Assembly (NCBI GenBank): GCA_040901765.1 | Contig: JBBDYG010000039.1 | Coordinates: forward strand, 1 to 64,000 | Direction: 5' to 3' | DNA length: 64,000 bases | From: JBBDYG01 sp040901765 | Lineage (GTDB): Bacteria > Planctomycetota > Planctomycetia > Pirellulales > Lacipirellulaceae | Shown here: one piece after another, positions 33,230 through 42,355 of the stretch | Position numbering within the stretch: the first letter of the stretch is position 1 | Layout: the number at the start of each line of letters is the position of its first letter | Made by a program: the position numbers and the translations under genes | Notes under the pieces: generated by a model | The model's database searches: none | What the model saw: the letters and a program-made list of their open reading frames with translations, nothing else | Told to the model about the DNA's origin: nothing

Positions 33230-34393
33230 ATGGCCAAACCCAAACTTACCCGCGCCGAAACCGTCGCCGCGCAAACCGCTAAAGTCAACCTCACGCCGCG
33301 CGACAAGAAGACGATCGGCAGCCTTGTGGGGCTGGCCGATGGGGTGGTGACTGCCGCTGAGAAGCGGCGCGATCCGTATGTGGAGATTCCCTCCCGCACG
33401 TTGTCGAACGTCCGCTACAGCGCGAAGAAGAAGATCATCGAGATGGGCACCGGCAAGAATCGCCGGCAACTCTTTGATCTTTCGCAGGCGAAGGCCTACA
33501 TGCGGACGATGCTGGTGGCCAGTGGCTGCAAGAAGCTTATCGACCAGGGCAAGAGTACGAGCTTGCGGGGTCTGTTCTATATGCTCAAGCATACGATTGA
33601 GGGCGCCAAGGAGAACACTTTTGATGAGCAAAGTGAATGCGATACGATGATAGAGGATGTGGAGGTACTTCTCGATTCGATCCGCGAAGAGCTTCATCTC
33701 TATGCGAAGGCCGCCGGCAGCTTGGTCGGGAGTATCACGATCATTGACAAGGGCGATACGATTGATTGTTCCCGGATGGGTTCAGGCGGTTACAGCATTC
33801 CCTCGATCGTTGAGCCGGAGGTAATCGAGCTTGACAAAAAAAAGTGCGACGCAGACTTTGTGCTCCACGTCGAAAAGGATACCGTGTGGCAAAGATTTAA
33901 TGAGGACAAATTCTGGAAAAAGTACAACTGCATCTTGACCCACGGCGGCGGTCAGCCACCTCGTGGGGTGCGCCGCCTATTGCATCGTCTCCATTATGAG
34001 ATGGGCCTTCCGATCTATTGCCTGCTCGATAACGATCCATGGGGGTATTACATCTACAGCGTCCTCAAACAAGGCTCCATTAACTTGGCGTTCGAATCAA
34101 GGCGGATGGCGATCCCCGAAGCGAAGTATCTTGGTATGCGAAGCATCGACTTTGAGCGCTGCAAACTGGACAACGGAATTCCGATTGTACTCAACGACAA
34201 CGATCGCAAGCGGGCCAAGCAAATTGCCGAGTATCCGTGGTTTTCCAAGAAGCCAAAGTGGCAAAGTGAAATCCGCAAGATGCTCCAAAACGACTTCAAG
34301 CTCGAAGTCGAGGCGCTCACCTCGAAGGACATCAGCTACGTAACGGAGGTCTATGTGCCGGAGCGGCTGCGGGAGCAGGATTGGTTGGATTAG
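33230..34393 (+). CDS. top6A: DNA topoisomerase VI subunit A (Spo11-like)
   Basis: A 387-residue DNA-cleaving subunit. The 5Y-CAP winged-helix domain has TSLRGLFYMLKHT, with Y117 as the expected attacking tyrosine; most relatives have a YY pair here (LRxxYY) and this one has FY, leaving a single candidate. The Toprim domain has E215 in HVEKDTVWQRF and D267/D269 in CLLDNDPWGYYIY, giving the usual E...DxD metal site. The length is typical of archaeal subunit A. The ATG at 33230 lacks a strong ribosome binding site because a repeat fills its leader. An A-run of eight at about 33836-33843 encodes DKKK. The partner B subunit is 389 bases upstream. Confidence 0.95.
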   Translation: MAKPKLTRAETVAAQTAKVNLTPRDKKTIGSLVGLADGVVTAAEKRRDPYVEIPSRTLSNVRYSAKKKIIEMGTGKNRRQLFDLSQAKAYMRTMLVASGCKKLIDQGKSTSLRGLFYMLKHTIEGAKENTFDEQSECDTMIEDVEVLLDSIREELHLYAKAAGSLVGSITIIDKGDTIDCSRMGSGGYSIPSIVEPEVIELDKKKCDADFVLHVEKDTVWQRFNEDKFWKKYNCILTHGGGQPPRGVRRLLHRLHYEMGLPIYCLLDNDPWGYYIYSVLKQGSINLAFESRRMAIPEAKYLGMRSIDFERCKLDNGIPIVLNDNDRKRAKQIAEYPWFSKKPKWQSEIRKMLQNDFKLEVEALTSKDISYVTEVYVPERLREQDWLD

Positions 34394-34463
34394 GCGCGGT
34401 GTGAAGGCCGGATTGAATGTGTATACTGTAAGTAGTCGTCCTGCATCTGCCGGAGTTAGTCCG

Positions 34464-35114
34464 ATGTCCACAGCCCCCCTTACGTTCTCGCCAGCCGATC
34501 GTCCCGACTTGTTGCCGGGCGAGGAACCCGCGTGGGAGGTCGCGCTGCTGTTCCCTCGTCAAGGTCGCTGGAGCGAGGAAGAGTATTTACGGCTAAGCGA
34601 ATCGACAAACCGACTTGTCGAGCTTCATAACGGTCGAATCGAGGTTCTGACCATGCCGACGATCGCACATCAACTCATTGTGAAGTTCCTTCTTCGTTTA
34701 TTTGATGACTTTGTTGAGTCGGCGAAACTTGGCCAGGTTCTATTTGCTCCGATGCCGGTGTGGCTTAGCCCGGAGAACTATCGCGAACCGGACATTACAT
34801 TTTGCTTCACGCAGCGGCATCGGTCGGCCGGCGGACGGTATTACAAAGGCATCGACTTGGCGATGGAAGTCGTCAGTGACGACGCGCGGAGCCACGAGCG
34901 CGACTACGATCAAAAACGCGCTGACTACGCTGCAGCGGGCATTTCGGAATACTGGATCGTCGATCCAAGGCAACGACTGATAACGGTGCTCGCACTAGAC
35001 GGCGACAAGTACGCGATTCATGGCGAATTTCGCGATGGCGAACACGCTGTGTCACGCCTGCTGCCGGGTTTTGGCGTGGACGTGACCGTGGCGTTTACAG
35101 CGGCCGAGCGATAG
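34464..35114 (+). CDS. Uma2 family (DUF820) PD-(D/E)XK nuclease-like protein
   Basis: A 216-residue member of the Uma2 family, very common in cyanobacteria and planctomycetes and predicted to have a restriction-endonuclease-like fold. Landmarks: RWSEEEYLRL (36-45), ENYREPDITF with D110, DLAMEVVSDD with E135, RDYDQKRADYAAAGISEYWI with K151, and WIVDP. The acidic pair and lysine match the active-site order. Its biological role is not established. GGAG nine bases upstream fixes the ATG at 34464. It follows topoisomerase VI A by 70 bases but has a possible promoter-like TATACT at 34422, so co-transcription is unproven. Confidence 0.92.
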   Translation: MSTAPLTFSPADRPDLLPGEEPAWEVALLFPRQGRWSEEEYLRLSESTNRLVELHNGRIEVLTMPTIAHQLIVKFLLRLFDDFVESAKLGQVLFAPMPVWLSPENYREPDITFCFTQRHRSAGGRYYKGIDLAMEVVSDDARSHERDYDQKRADYAAAGISEYWIVDPRQRLITVLALDGDKYAIHGEFRDGEHAVSRLLPGFGVDVTVAFTAAER

Positions 35115-35131
35115 TCGATAGTCCGCTTCGT

Positions 35132-38100
35132 TTAGTGATTAAACAGAAACGCCTGGCTGTTCATCAGCGCCCAGGCGACGTCTTGCGCCCCCAGCAAACG
35201 CTCACTGGCGATGCGGTTGGCGGTGGCACGCTCCTGCTGTTCGAGCCGCACAAGCTCCGCGTCAGCCGGACGATAGAAATCAATTAACTTGGCCCGCTGC
35301 TCCTCGGTCCGTTGGTCGGCGGGGGTTTGCAAGATTGCCACCAACTCCACCGGTGGTGGATTGAGCTTTAGTGGCCGTGGCGAAGTGGTCGCCAACACGC
35401 GGAACCGGCCGAGCGAATGCTCGCCGTCGGGATGGTGCTGGTCGAGCGTGAAGCTAACCAGCGAACCGGTTTCGCCACCGACATCGGCGGTGGTCTCAAA
35501 AATCGCCGCTTGATCTTTTCCGACGCCGTCGCCGATCGCCCAGCCGCTGGCTTCCTTGTTGCCGTCGATCGCCGATGCAACATTATACTCCGGTTGATTG
35601 ACTGTGGCCTGCGCGCCGCTGAGGGCCACCGGCGCGGCCTCCGCCGGCTTGGCCTTGTCGGCCGCCGCGACGGAAAGCTCCGTAAGCACAAAATTGCCTT
35701 TGCGGCCGGGGCCGCGGCTTGGCAGGCGGTCGTCGGCGATGGCTTCGAGCCGGAAGCCGGTGATGCCGGGCTTATCGACGGCGGCCTTGAACGTGTATTG
35801 CCCTTTGCCATTATTACCGCTGATGTACCACGAGCCATCGGCTTCTTTAGTGACCGCCGCCCCCATCGTGTTGGCAAACTCGACGAGGTCGAGCACGAAC
35901 CATTCGGTTGGCTGTTGGGTGCGTTCCCAAGCAGTCAGCAGTTCTGGCAGCTTGGTGCGATAGTCGTTCAGTTGCGTCGCGGCCTGTTCGTGCGATTTCA
36001 TCAACCGCTGATAATCGTCGCCGGCTTGGGCTAGGGTAGCCGTACCCGCCGCGATCTCATCCGCCGTCGCGGGTCGATTAAGAATCCGCATGAACAATTC
36101 GCTGACAACTTGACCATCATCAGCCTGGCCGGCCACTAGCTTGGCAACGGCGTTTTCGGAATCGGCCAGCGCGTCGGCCATCGTGGGGCCATTCACGAGC
36201 GCCATCACCGGGCCTAATTCGACGCTGTTACTGCGCTCGCACTCGCACGAGGTTTCGCGCACCGGCCGTCCAAATTTTTCGAGAAAGTCAGACGGCAACT
36301 CAACGCCTACGTCGGGCAACTCCGCAGCGCGGATGCCTACGGGGAATCCGGCAATCTTCGGCGTCGCGCCGGTCACCAGGTGGACGGCGTCAAACAGCAC
36401 CTCTGCCGGCAGTCGCCGGGCGGTCGCGTGCGAATGGTTGAGCGTGTCGTCCTGGTTCCACTTATTGGTTGCTACCGAAAGCTGATAGGTCCGCGATTTG
36501 CAGATCGTGCGCATCAGCCAATGCACGTCGAAGTCGTGGGCAATAAACTCACGGGTGAGCCAATCGAGCAATTCGGGATTCGTCGCCGGGTTGCCGGCGC
36601 GAATATCGTCCACCGGCTCGATCAAGCCGCGGCCCGTTAAATAGCCCCAGATGCGATTGGCGTAGCTGCGGGCAAAGTACTGATTGTCGGGCGACGTGAT
36701 CCACCGCGCGAGCTGCTCGCGGCGGGGTGCGTCGGCTGCGACTTCAACCTTATGCTGATAGGGAAATCCCGGTGGCGCGATTTGACCGGTGCGGTCGTGC
36801 TTCACTTCGCCTTCACTCAGGTCTTTGACCACTTCGTACAATGGCTTGGCGCCTTCCACGGCCGTGCCGCCGATGGTTTCCTTATTCGCGGGGTCCGGCT
36901 CCAGTCCGACCTGTGCGAAGTAAGCCGTCAACTCGTAATATTGGTCCTGCGTCCACCGCTCGAATGGATGGTCGTGGCACTTATTGCAGTTGAACCGCGT
37001 GGCGAGAAACAGGTGGGTCGTGTTTTCCATCAAGGCCGCCGGATCGCGCAGCACTTTATAGTAGGAAGCCGGCGGGTTTTCGCGGTTGGAGCCGCTCGCC
37101 GAAAGTACCCCATAGGCTAACTCGTCGTACGGCGTGTTGTCGGCCACGTGCTGGCGAATCCAACCGCGGAGCGACTTGGCCCCTTCCGCACCCAAGAATT
37201 TGCGATTGACTTGCAATAGATCGGCCCACTTGTTGGTCCAGTGCTCGACATACTCCTCGCTGCCGACGAGTTGATCGACCAAATCGGAGCGCTTGAGCCA
37301 ACTCTCGCGTGAATCATCCAAGAACTCGCGAAGTTGCTCGAGCGTCGGCGGAAGGCCGGTCAGATCGATGTACAATCGCCGGACGAATTCTTCGTCTTTG
37401 CACAACTCGCTGGGCAAAGTCTTTGTGCGCTCTAGCTTGGTGTAAACAAACTCGTCGATCTCGTTATTTGCTGGCGGCCGCTGCCAGGCAAAACCGGAGC
37501 GGTCGCCCATGACGGTCAGCGTGGTAGCGGCGTACACCCCCTCGAACCGCGCGAGCACCGGAGCTTCACCGCGGCGCAGGGCAGTCATCAGGCCGTGGTC
37601 GTCGGCCGCCGCCACGTCGCCGTTGCCGCTGGTAACAAACGCTTCGGCGGTCACGTCGCGATGGAGACCATCTTCGTAGGTTGCCACGACTCGCATTTGC
37701 TGTTTCATTCCCTCGCGCTGCACGACGGGACCGGCGGGCAATAGGTCGATCTTCTGAACTCGCGGTGTTTTCAGATCAAGCTCGGCGCCGTCGGCGATCC
37801 AAGCGCGGATCACTTCGTAGTACGGGCTACCCGGCTTGGTAACCTGACCACCACCGTGGGGTACGGCGCCGATGGATTTGAGCAACATGAGGCTGCTCTC
37901 GGGAGCGGCTCGGTTGATTCGCCGGGCCGCCAAATCATCGGCAAAACCTCGCGTGTCGGCGAGAGGGTCGTAACCGCGAAGCGATAATTTAAAGCCGTTT
38001 TTGCCCTCCTTGGAACCGTGGCACGTACCGGCGTTGCAGCCCATGCGGGAGATGACCGGCATTACGTCGCGGACGTAATCGACATCGAGTGGCGCCGTCG

Positions 38101-38467
38101 TACCCGCGCATGACACCGGTACGCTAGCCGACTTATCGCCATACTTCACCGTGATTTCGGCCGTCCCGTCAGCCTGCGGCCGGACTTCGCCGGTCGGCGA
38201 AACGCTGATGATTTCTGCGGACGGCTTGATTTCCGCGAGCCGCGTTAAGTCGACGAGGTCGCCAGTGGCAAGCTTGCCCGTGACGAGCAGTTGCGCGTAG
38301 TCGATGGAGCGGGCGAGATCGATCTTGCTCGGCTCGACCTCGATGGCTAAGACCTCCGCGCCGGGTGGAAGCGCTTCGATTGGGAGCGTGCCCTCCGGTG
38401 GTGTGTCGGCGGACGCTGAGCCGCAAGCGGCGAGAATGAGCAGCAAGAATGTCGCTTTGTGCATCAT
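35132..38467 (-). CDS. large DUF1549/DUF1553 protein with Ig-like domain and haem motifs
   Basis: An 1111-residue exported protein. Signal peptide ATFLLLILAACGSASAD; BIG2-like domain (about 45-120); CX4CH in MGCNAGTCHGSKEGKNGF (about 143); a second Ig-like region (about 240-320); DUF1549 with CXXCH in NCNKCHDHPFERWTQ (about 492); DUF1553 with NRIWGYLTGRGLIEPVDDI and GRPVRETSCECER. It is about 280 residues longer than its paralogue at 11173-13656: the extra part, roughly 860-1060, is a beta-rich region resembling a discoidin or carbohydrate-binding domain (VNQPEYNVASAIDGNKEASG). It is last in module 2, seven bases after the WD40-cytochrome gene. Confidence 0.92.
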   Translation of the reverse strand: MMHKATFLLLILAACGSASADTPPEGTLPIEALPPGAEVLAIEVEPSKIDLARSIDYAQLLVTGKLATGDLVDLTRLAEIKPSAEIISVSPTGEVRPQADGTAEITVKYGDKSASVPVSCAGTTAPLDVDYVRDVMPVISRMGCNAGTCHGSKEGKNGFKLSLRGYDPLADTRGFADDLAARRINRAAPESSLMLLKSIGAVPHGGGQVTKPGSPYYEVIRAWIADGAELDLKTPRVQKIDLLPAGPVVQREGMKQQMRVVATYEDGLHRDVTAEAFVTSGNGDVAAADDHGLMTALRRGEAPVLARFEGVYAATTLTVMGDRSGFAWQRPPANNEIDEFVYTKLERTKTLPSELCKDEEFVRRLYIDLTGLPPTLEQLREFLDDSRESWLKRSDLVDQLVGSEEYVEHWTNKWADLLQVNRKFLGAEGAKSLRGWIRQHVADNTPYDELAYGVLSASGSNRENPPASYYKVLRDPAALMENTTHLFLATRFNCNKCHDHPFERWTQDQYYELTAYFAQVGLEPDPANKETIGGTAVEGAKPLYEVVKDLSEGEVKHDRTGQIAPPGFPYQHKVEVAADAPRREQLARWITSPDNQYFARSYANRIWGYLTGRGLIEPVDDIRAGNPATNPELLDWLTREFIAHDFDVHWLMRTICKSRTYQLSVATNKWNQDDTLNHSHATARRLPAEVLFDAVHLVTGATPKIAGFPVGIRAAELPDVGVELPSDFLEKFGRPVRETSCECERSNSVELGPVMALVNGPTMADALADSENAVAKLVAGQADDGQVVSELFMRILNRPATADEIAAGTATLAQAGDDYQRLMKSHEQAATQLNDYRTKLPELLTAWERTQQPTEWFVLDLVEFANTMGAAVTKEADGSWYISGNNGKGQYTFKAAVDKPGITGFRLEAIADDRLPSRGPGRKGNFVLTELSVAAADKAKPAEAAPVALSGAQATVNQPEYNVASAIDGNKEASGWAIGDGVGKDQAAIFETTADVGGETGSLVSFTLDQHHPDGEHSLGRFRVLATTSPRPLKLNPPPVELVAILQTPADQRTEEQRAKLIDFYRPADAELVRLEQQERATANRIASERLLGAQDVAWALMNSQAFLFNH

Positions 38468-38474
38468 AACGGTT

Positions 38475-40025
38475 TCAATTGGCTTGCGCCGTTTTCTCTT
38501 GAAGCGGGACGGGAATGAACTCTTTAATCAACTTGCCGGTCTCGGGGTCATTGAGTCGCACGCGGCCATCGAAGCCAGCCGAGGTGATCGTTTTTCCATC
38601 GGGGCTGAAAGCGACGGCATACACCGCTCCGCCTTGCCCTTCGAGCTTGGCGACAATTGCAATGCCGCTCTCGAAATGTTTCAGCAGTGCGGCCTTTTCA
38701 TCAGCGCTACGCGAATTGTCCGTCTTGGCCTCGATCGCTGAGATGGCCTCTGGAAGCTCGCTGTTGTACGCGCACGAATAAACATATACCTGTCCGGTAC
38801 GATCGAGGCTGCTGCCGCAGGCGATGCGATTGCCGTCGGGACTAAAGGCCGCGGCGAAGATTCGCCCGGGCATCGCGGGAAATCGTTGGATGCAATTGCT
38901 GTCGTCGCCAATGGTGCGGGCGTTCTTGCGAAACATGCGATAGATGCGTGGCATGCCGTCGTCACCGCCGACCAAGATCTCGTCCCGCTGCGGATGCCGG
39001 TCGATGGCCGTGATACCCCCGCGAAGCGCGCCCGGCGTGATCGACGTGATGTTGTCCACAAACCGTTGCGTCTTGAATTCGATGAGCTTGACGGCCATGT
39101 CGCGACCGACGGAGACAATGTGGGAGCCATCGACGGAAAACACGGTGCCCAGCGTCCAATCATTTGGCGCGCGCTGTAACAAAGCTTGCGCGCCGGTCTC
39201 GGCGTCGATTGCACGAACAGAATTATCGGGGCAACCGAAAGCGATGTATTTACCGTCGGGCGACCAGCTCGCGCCATAGATCGTATCGTGGAGCACGGGC
39301 ACCGAGAGCCGCAAAGCTCGGCTCTCCACGTCCCAAATCTGCACCTCGCCGACCCGCGCCGGTGAACCACCGACGACCGCCAGTCGCTTGCCATCGGGCG
39401 AGAATACGGCTGACTCGATCCGTTCTGACATCCCGATCAACCGTCCCGCGAGCGCGGAGCCATCGGCGGTGTGCAACAGCACTTCGTTGTTGCCTGAAAC
39501 GGCCAACAAGCTGCCGTCGGGAGAGAACTCGAGCGACGTGATGATCGGCAGCGACGTGTACTGCGGAGGGTGCTCGGCGTCGTAGCGGACGTCGGCGCCA
39601 GCCGGCGTGTCGTCCACCGCGCCCTGGCGAATCCAACTCGTGATCTTTTCAATCTCGACGGCTGAAAGGGGTGGCTTGTCCTTCGGCATCGTGGCGGCGC
39701 CATCCGCAGGCGTGATTTGGTCGAGCAGGTAGCTCTCTTCCGGCTTACTCGCCACAATCGCCGCCGTCTCGCTCTCGCCACCCTTCACGAGCGCGTCGAA
39801 GGCGGTCATCACAAACGAACCGCCCGGCTTGGCCGGCTGATGGCAGCCGTGGCAATGAGTCTGGAAGATAGGCTTGATGTCGCGGTGGTAGCTGACTTGC
39901 TCGGGCGCGGGCGCTTCGTCGGCGCGAGCAATTCCGCCCGCAGTGGCCACCAGAAACGTGCCGACCCACAACCACGAAATTGCCGCGGCCGGCGCAGATA
40001 TCAACAATTGCCGTCTACACATCAT
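38475..40025 (-). CDS. planctomycete cytochrome-c-domain (PSCyt1) and WD40 protein, paralogue 2
   Basis: A 516-residue exported protein. Signal peptide (CRRQLLISAPAAAISWLWVG then cleavage near IARADE), cytochrome domain with C58-HG-C61-H62, then a WD40 propeller of six or seven repeats (SLEFSPDGSLLAVSGNNEVL; FSPDGKTITSAGFDGRVRLN). The architecture matches 5824-7203, but here the protein is co-directional with DUF1501 rather than divergent. The ATG at 40025 was chosen; a TTG 12 bases upstream is possible. It lies between DUF1501 and the large DUF1549/1553 gene in the minus-strand module. The function is presumed electron transfer or sensing at the envelope. Confidence 0.9.
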   Translation of the reverse strand: MMCRRQLLISAPAAAISWLWVGTFLVATAGGIARADEAPAPEQVSYHRDIKPIFQTHCHGCHQPAKPGGSFVMTAFDALVKGGESETAAIVASKPEESYLLDQITPADGAATMPKDKPPLSAVEIEKITSWIRQGAVDDTPAGADVRYDAEHPPQYTSLPIITSLEFSPDGSLLAVSGNNEVLLHTADGSALAGRLIGMSERIESAVFSPDGKRLAVVGGSPARVGEVQIWDVESRALRLSVPVLHDTIYGASWSPDGKYIAFGCPDNSVRAIDAETGAQALLQRAPNDWTLGTVFSVDGSHIVSVGRDMAVKLIEFKTQRFVDNITSITPGALRGGITAIDRHPQRDEILVGGDDGMPRIYRMFRKNARTIGDDSNCIQRFPAMPGRIFAAAFSPDGNRIACGSSLDRTGQVYVYSCAYNSELPEAISAIEAKTDNSRSADEKAALLKHFESGIAIVAKLEGQGGAVYAVAFSPDGKTITSAGFDGRVRLNDPETGKLIKEFIPVPLQEKTAQAN

Positions 40026-40166
40026 CAATTGCCCCAAGAAGTATCTTGCTTCGGCGCTTGTCTGCCCCTCGCATTGGGCTGTCCGATTTGGCCCCTACAC
40101 GGCAACTGAATGCGCCTCGATTGATCCTATACGTCTCTACGTCACATTCATTCATCGGCTGCACTG

Positions 40167-41642
40167 TTACGCGAACAACTTCGTTACCGCGTCGGCTTTC
40201 ACCAGTTCGCGGGGTTGGTTGAGGTGGTTGTAAACGATGGTGCGAGGGTCGATGCCGACGGTGTGGTAGATGGTGGCCAGCATTTCGCCGGGGTGGACGG
40301 GATCGTTAAGCGGCGCGGAGGCAGTGGCATCGGAGGCACCATGCACGTAACCCCGCTTCGTCCCTGCACCCGCCACGACGCATGTGTAGCAGTAAGGCCA
40401 GTGATCGCGGCCATCATCGTTGTTGCTATTACCGGAGGTGCTCACGCCTCGTTGCGGGCTGCGTCCGAATTCGCCAATCGCCACCACGAGTGTCTCGTCG
40501 AGCAAGCCCCGTTCGTCTAAGTCCATAATCAAGCCCGATAAACCCGCATCGAGCATCGGCGCGGCCTGATCCTTGAGCCGCTGGGTTAGACCCGTGTGGG
40601 TGTCCCACGAGTGGTTGTCGGAATTGGCTACCTTTGGCCAAATCACTTCGACCACTCGAGTGCCGGCCTCCACGAGGCGGCGGGCGAGGAGGCAGCACTG
40701 ACCGAACGTGTTGCGGCCGTAGCGCTCGCGGAGTTTGTCGTCTTCCTTGGTGAGATCGAATGCATCGCGGGCACGACCCGATGCGATAAGCTGGATCGCT
40801 TGCGTGAAGTACTGATCGGTGTTGTACTTCTCGACCGCCTTCTCGACGGCCGGCATCGTGCTGTTCACCAATTCGCGTAACGAGGCCCGACGATCGAGCC
40901 GCGACGGCGAAAGTTCCGCCCGCAGCGTGAGGTCGTCGGTGTTGATGCGGTCCATCTTCGCGAGGTCCATGTCGTCGCCGGGCGGGTAGAGCGTGTAAGG
41001 ATCAAACCCTCGGCCCAAGAAGCCGGCGTTGCCCGCTTTCCCGACGACGTTGCTCTCTTGCAAGGGGCGCGGCATCATCACGAACGGCAGCATCGGCTCG
41101 GTCGGCGGCTTGAGCCGGATGATCTGCGAACCGAAGTTCGGGAAGTCCGCCGGACTGGGCGGTTCGAGTTGGCCCGACGGACTGACCTTGTCGGTCGTAT
41201 AGCCGGTCATCATCTGGTAAATTGCCGCCGTGTGGTTGAACAACCCGTTGGGTGTGTAGCTCACGGAGCGGATCATCGTGAACCGGTCGTTCACTTCCGC
41301 CAGCTTTGGCAACAGTTCGGTGAACTGAATGCCGGGAATCTTCGTGGCGATCGGCTTGAACACGCTACGGACATTGTCCGGCACGTTCTCCTTCGGATCC
41401 CACAGGTCGATGTGGCTGGGTCCGCCTTGCAGGTAGACCATGATCACGCTCTTGGCTTTGCCCCAGCCGGGAGTGCTAACGCCGGGCGCGGAAGCGGTCG
41501 CCGCGCGGGCCTGCAAGTTAAGAACTTGTCCCAAGCTCAGGCCCAACATGCCCGAACCTCCGACGCGTAACAGATCGCGCCGCGTGAGGCCCAGGCCCGG
41601 ATCGCACATGTCCTTACCACGACTGCCGGGAATGACGAACAT
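40167..41642 (-). CDS. DUF1501 domain-containing protein, Tat-exported, paralogue 2
   Basis: A 491-residue protein. It has a twin-arginine signal LTRRDLLRVGGSGMLGLSLG (R21, R22) and the DUF1501 landmarks VIMVYLQGGPSHIDLWDPKE, AAIYQMMTGYTTDK and LVVAIGEFGRSPQ. It is longer and more typical than the module 1 copy. GGAG nine bases before the ATG supports the start. It is the first gene of module 2, with the WD40-cytochrome gene 141 bases downstream. The enzymatic activity of the family is not established, although the fold is that of alkaline phosphatase and sulfatase. Confidence 0.94.
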   Translation of the reverse strand: MFVIPGSRGKDMCDPGLGLTRRDLLRVGGSGMLGLSLGQVLNLQARAATASAPGVSTPGWGKAKSVIMVYLQGGPSHIDLWDPKENVPDNVRSVFKPIATKIPGIQFTELLPKLAEVNDRFTMIRSVSYTPNGLFNHTAAIYQMMTGYTTDKVSPSGQLEPPSPADFPNFGSQIIRLKPPTEPMLPFVMMPRPLQESNVVGKAGNAGFLGRGFDPYTLYPPGDDMDLAKMDRINTDDLTLRAELSPSRLDRRASLRELVNSTMPAVEKAVEKYNTDQYFTQAIQLIASGRARDAFDLTKEDDKLRERYGRNTFGQCCLLARRLVEAGTRVVEVIWPKVANSDNHSWDTHTGLTQRLKDQAAPMLDAGLSGLIMDLDERGLLDETLVVAIGEFGRSPQRGVSTSGNSNNDDGRDHWPYCYTCVVAGAGTKRGYVHGASDATASAPLNDPVHPGEMLATIYHTVGIDPRTIVYNHLNQPRELVKADAVTKLFA

Positions 41643-42130
41643 CGGTCAGACTCCATGTAATGAGAGGGGGCAGGAGACAGGGGCAAATGCCAGTATTTCA
41701 ATAGGCGGGGGACAGGCGACGACGCTCTTGTGCCATGCAAATGTGCCAGCCGAGCGGAGCGAGCGTGTTGCGTGCCGGCTATATCCTACCCGACTGGGGC
41801 TAGCTAACTCAAGCGTTTCGGCCGATTTCAGTCCTGGAATGGTTGTTTTTATTTGCGCGATTCAGATCTCATTCTACCCTGAATGCGCAAAACAACGCCG
41901 CTACCGGCCTGTCGAAGCCTTGATTCATTCTATCACGTCTCGGGCACGATCCATGCGTGCTTCGCCCAACGTGGCGAACTAAAGGCCCTCCGCAATGCGA
42001 ACTTTCGGAAAGGATTAGCTATACTACCAGCCGGATATCGTAATCCCACCACGCGACGCTCGAAGTCACAGGGATCTATAATTGTGGTGGCGAATTTCCA
42101 GTTTGAAAACCACAAAATGGTTGCAGATTC
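41643..42130. other. 488-base intergenic region
   Basis: Lies between the divergent module 2 and the antitoxin-like gene. It contains short repeat debris near 41660-41710 (GGCAGGAGACAGGGG, GGGGGACAGGCGACG) related in wording to the loop of the element at 30590. TATAAT at 42077-42082 is a candidate -10 for the antitoxin-like gene, 49 bases before its ATG, but no convincing -35 is seen. No gene is visible. Confidence 0.5.
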
Positions 42131-42355
42131 ATGCAAACCGAAGAAATCACCATTCGCGTCGACACGGATGCAGCCCGCGCCTATCGCGCGACATCTGATC
42201 AAGGACGCCGCAAGTTGGACCTACTGCTGAGCCTGCGTTTACATGACGCGCTCGACTCGGTCGGATCGCTAAAGGACGTAATGCGCGACATTAGTCGCAA
42301 GGCTCAAGAACGAGGACTGACGCCGGAAATTTTGGAGTCGATCCTCCGCAAATGA
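42131..42355 (+). CDS. small antitoxin-like protein, orphan
   Basis: A 74-residue protein. EEITIRVDTDAARAYRATSD is the strand-helix start seen in many small ribbon-helix-helix or antitoxin-like proteins of cyanobacteria and planctomycetes; KDVMRDISRKAQERGLTPEI and LESILRK follow the pattern of RelE/PIN-associated antitoxins whose C-terminus binds the toxin. No toxin gene follows: the next frame is a convergent secreted protein whose 3' end overlaps this gene by 87 bases. It may therefore be an orphan. No clear ribosome binding site before the ATG. Assignment as antitoxin is by pattern only. Confidence 0.65.
   Translation: MQTEEITIRVDTDAARAYRATSDQGRRKLDLLLSLRLHDALDSVGSLKDVMRDISRKAQERGLTPEILESILRK

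Noticed and set aside
33836..33843. Run of eight A in topoisomerase VI A as a slippage or frameshift site
   Set aside because: The frame continues intact through both Toprim motifs to a normal end; no alternative product is supported.
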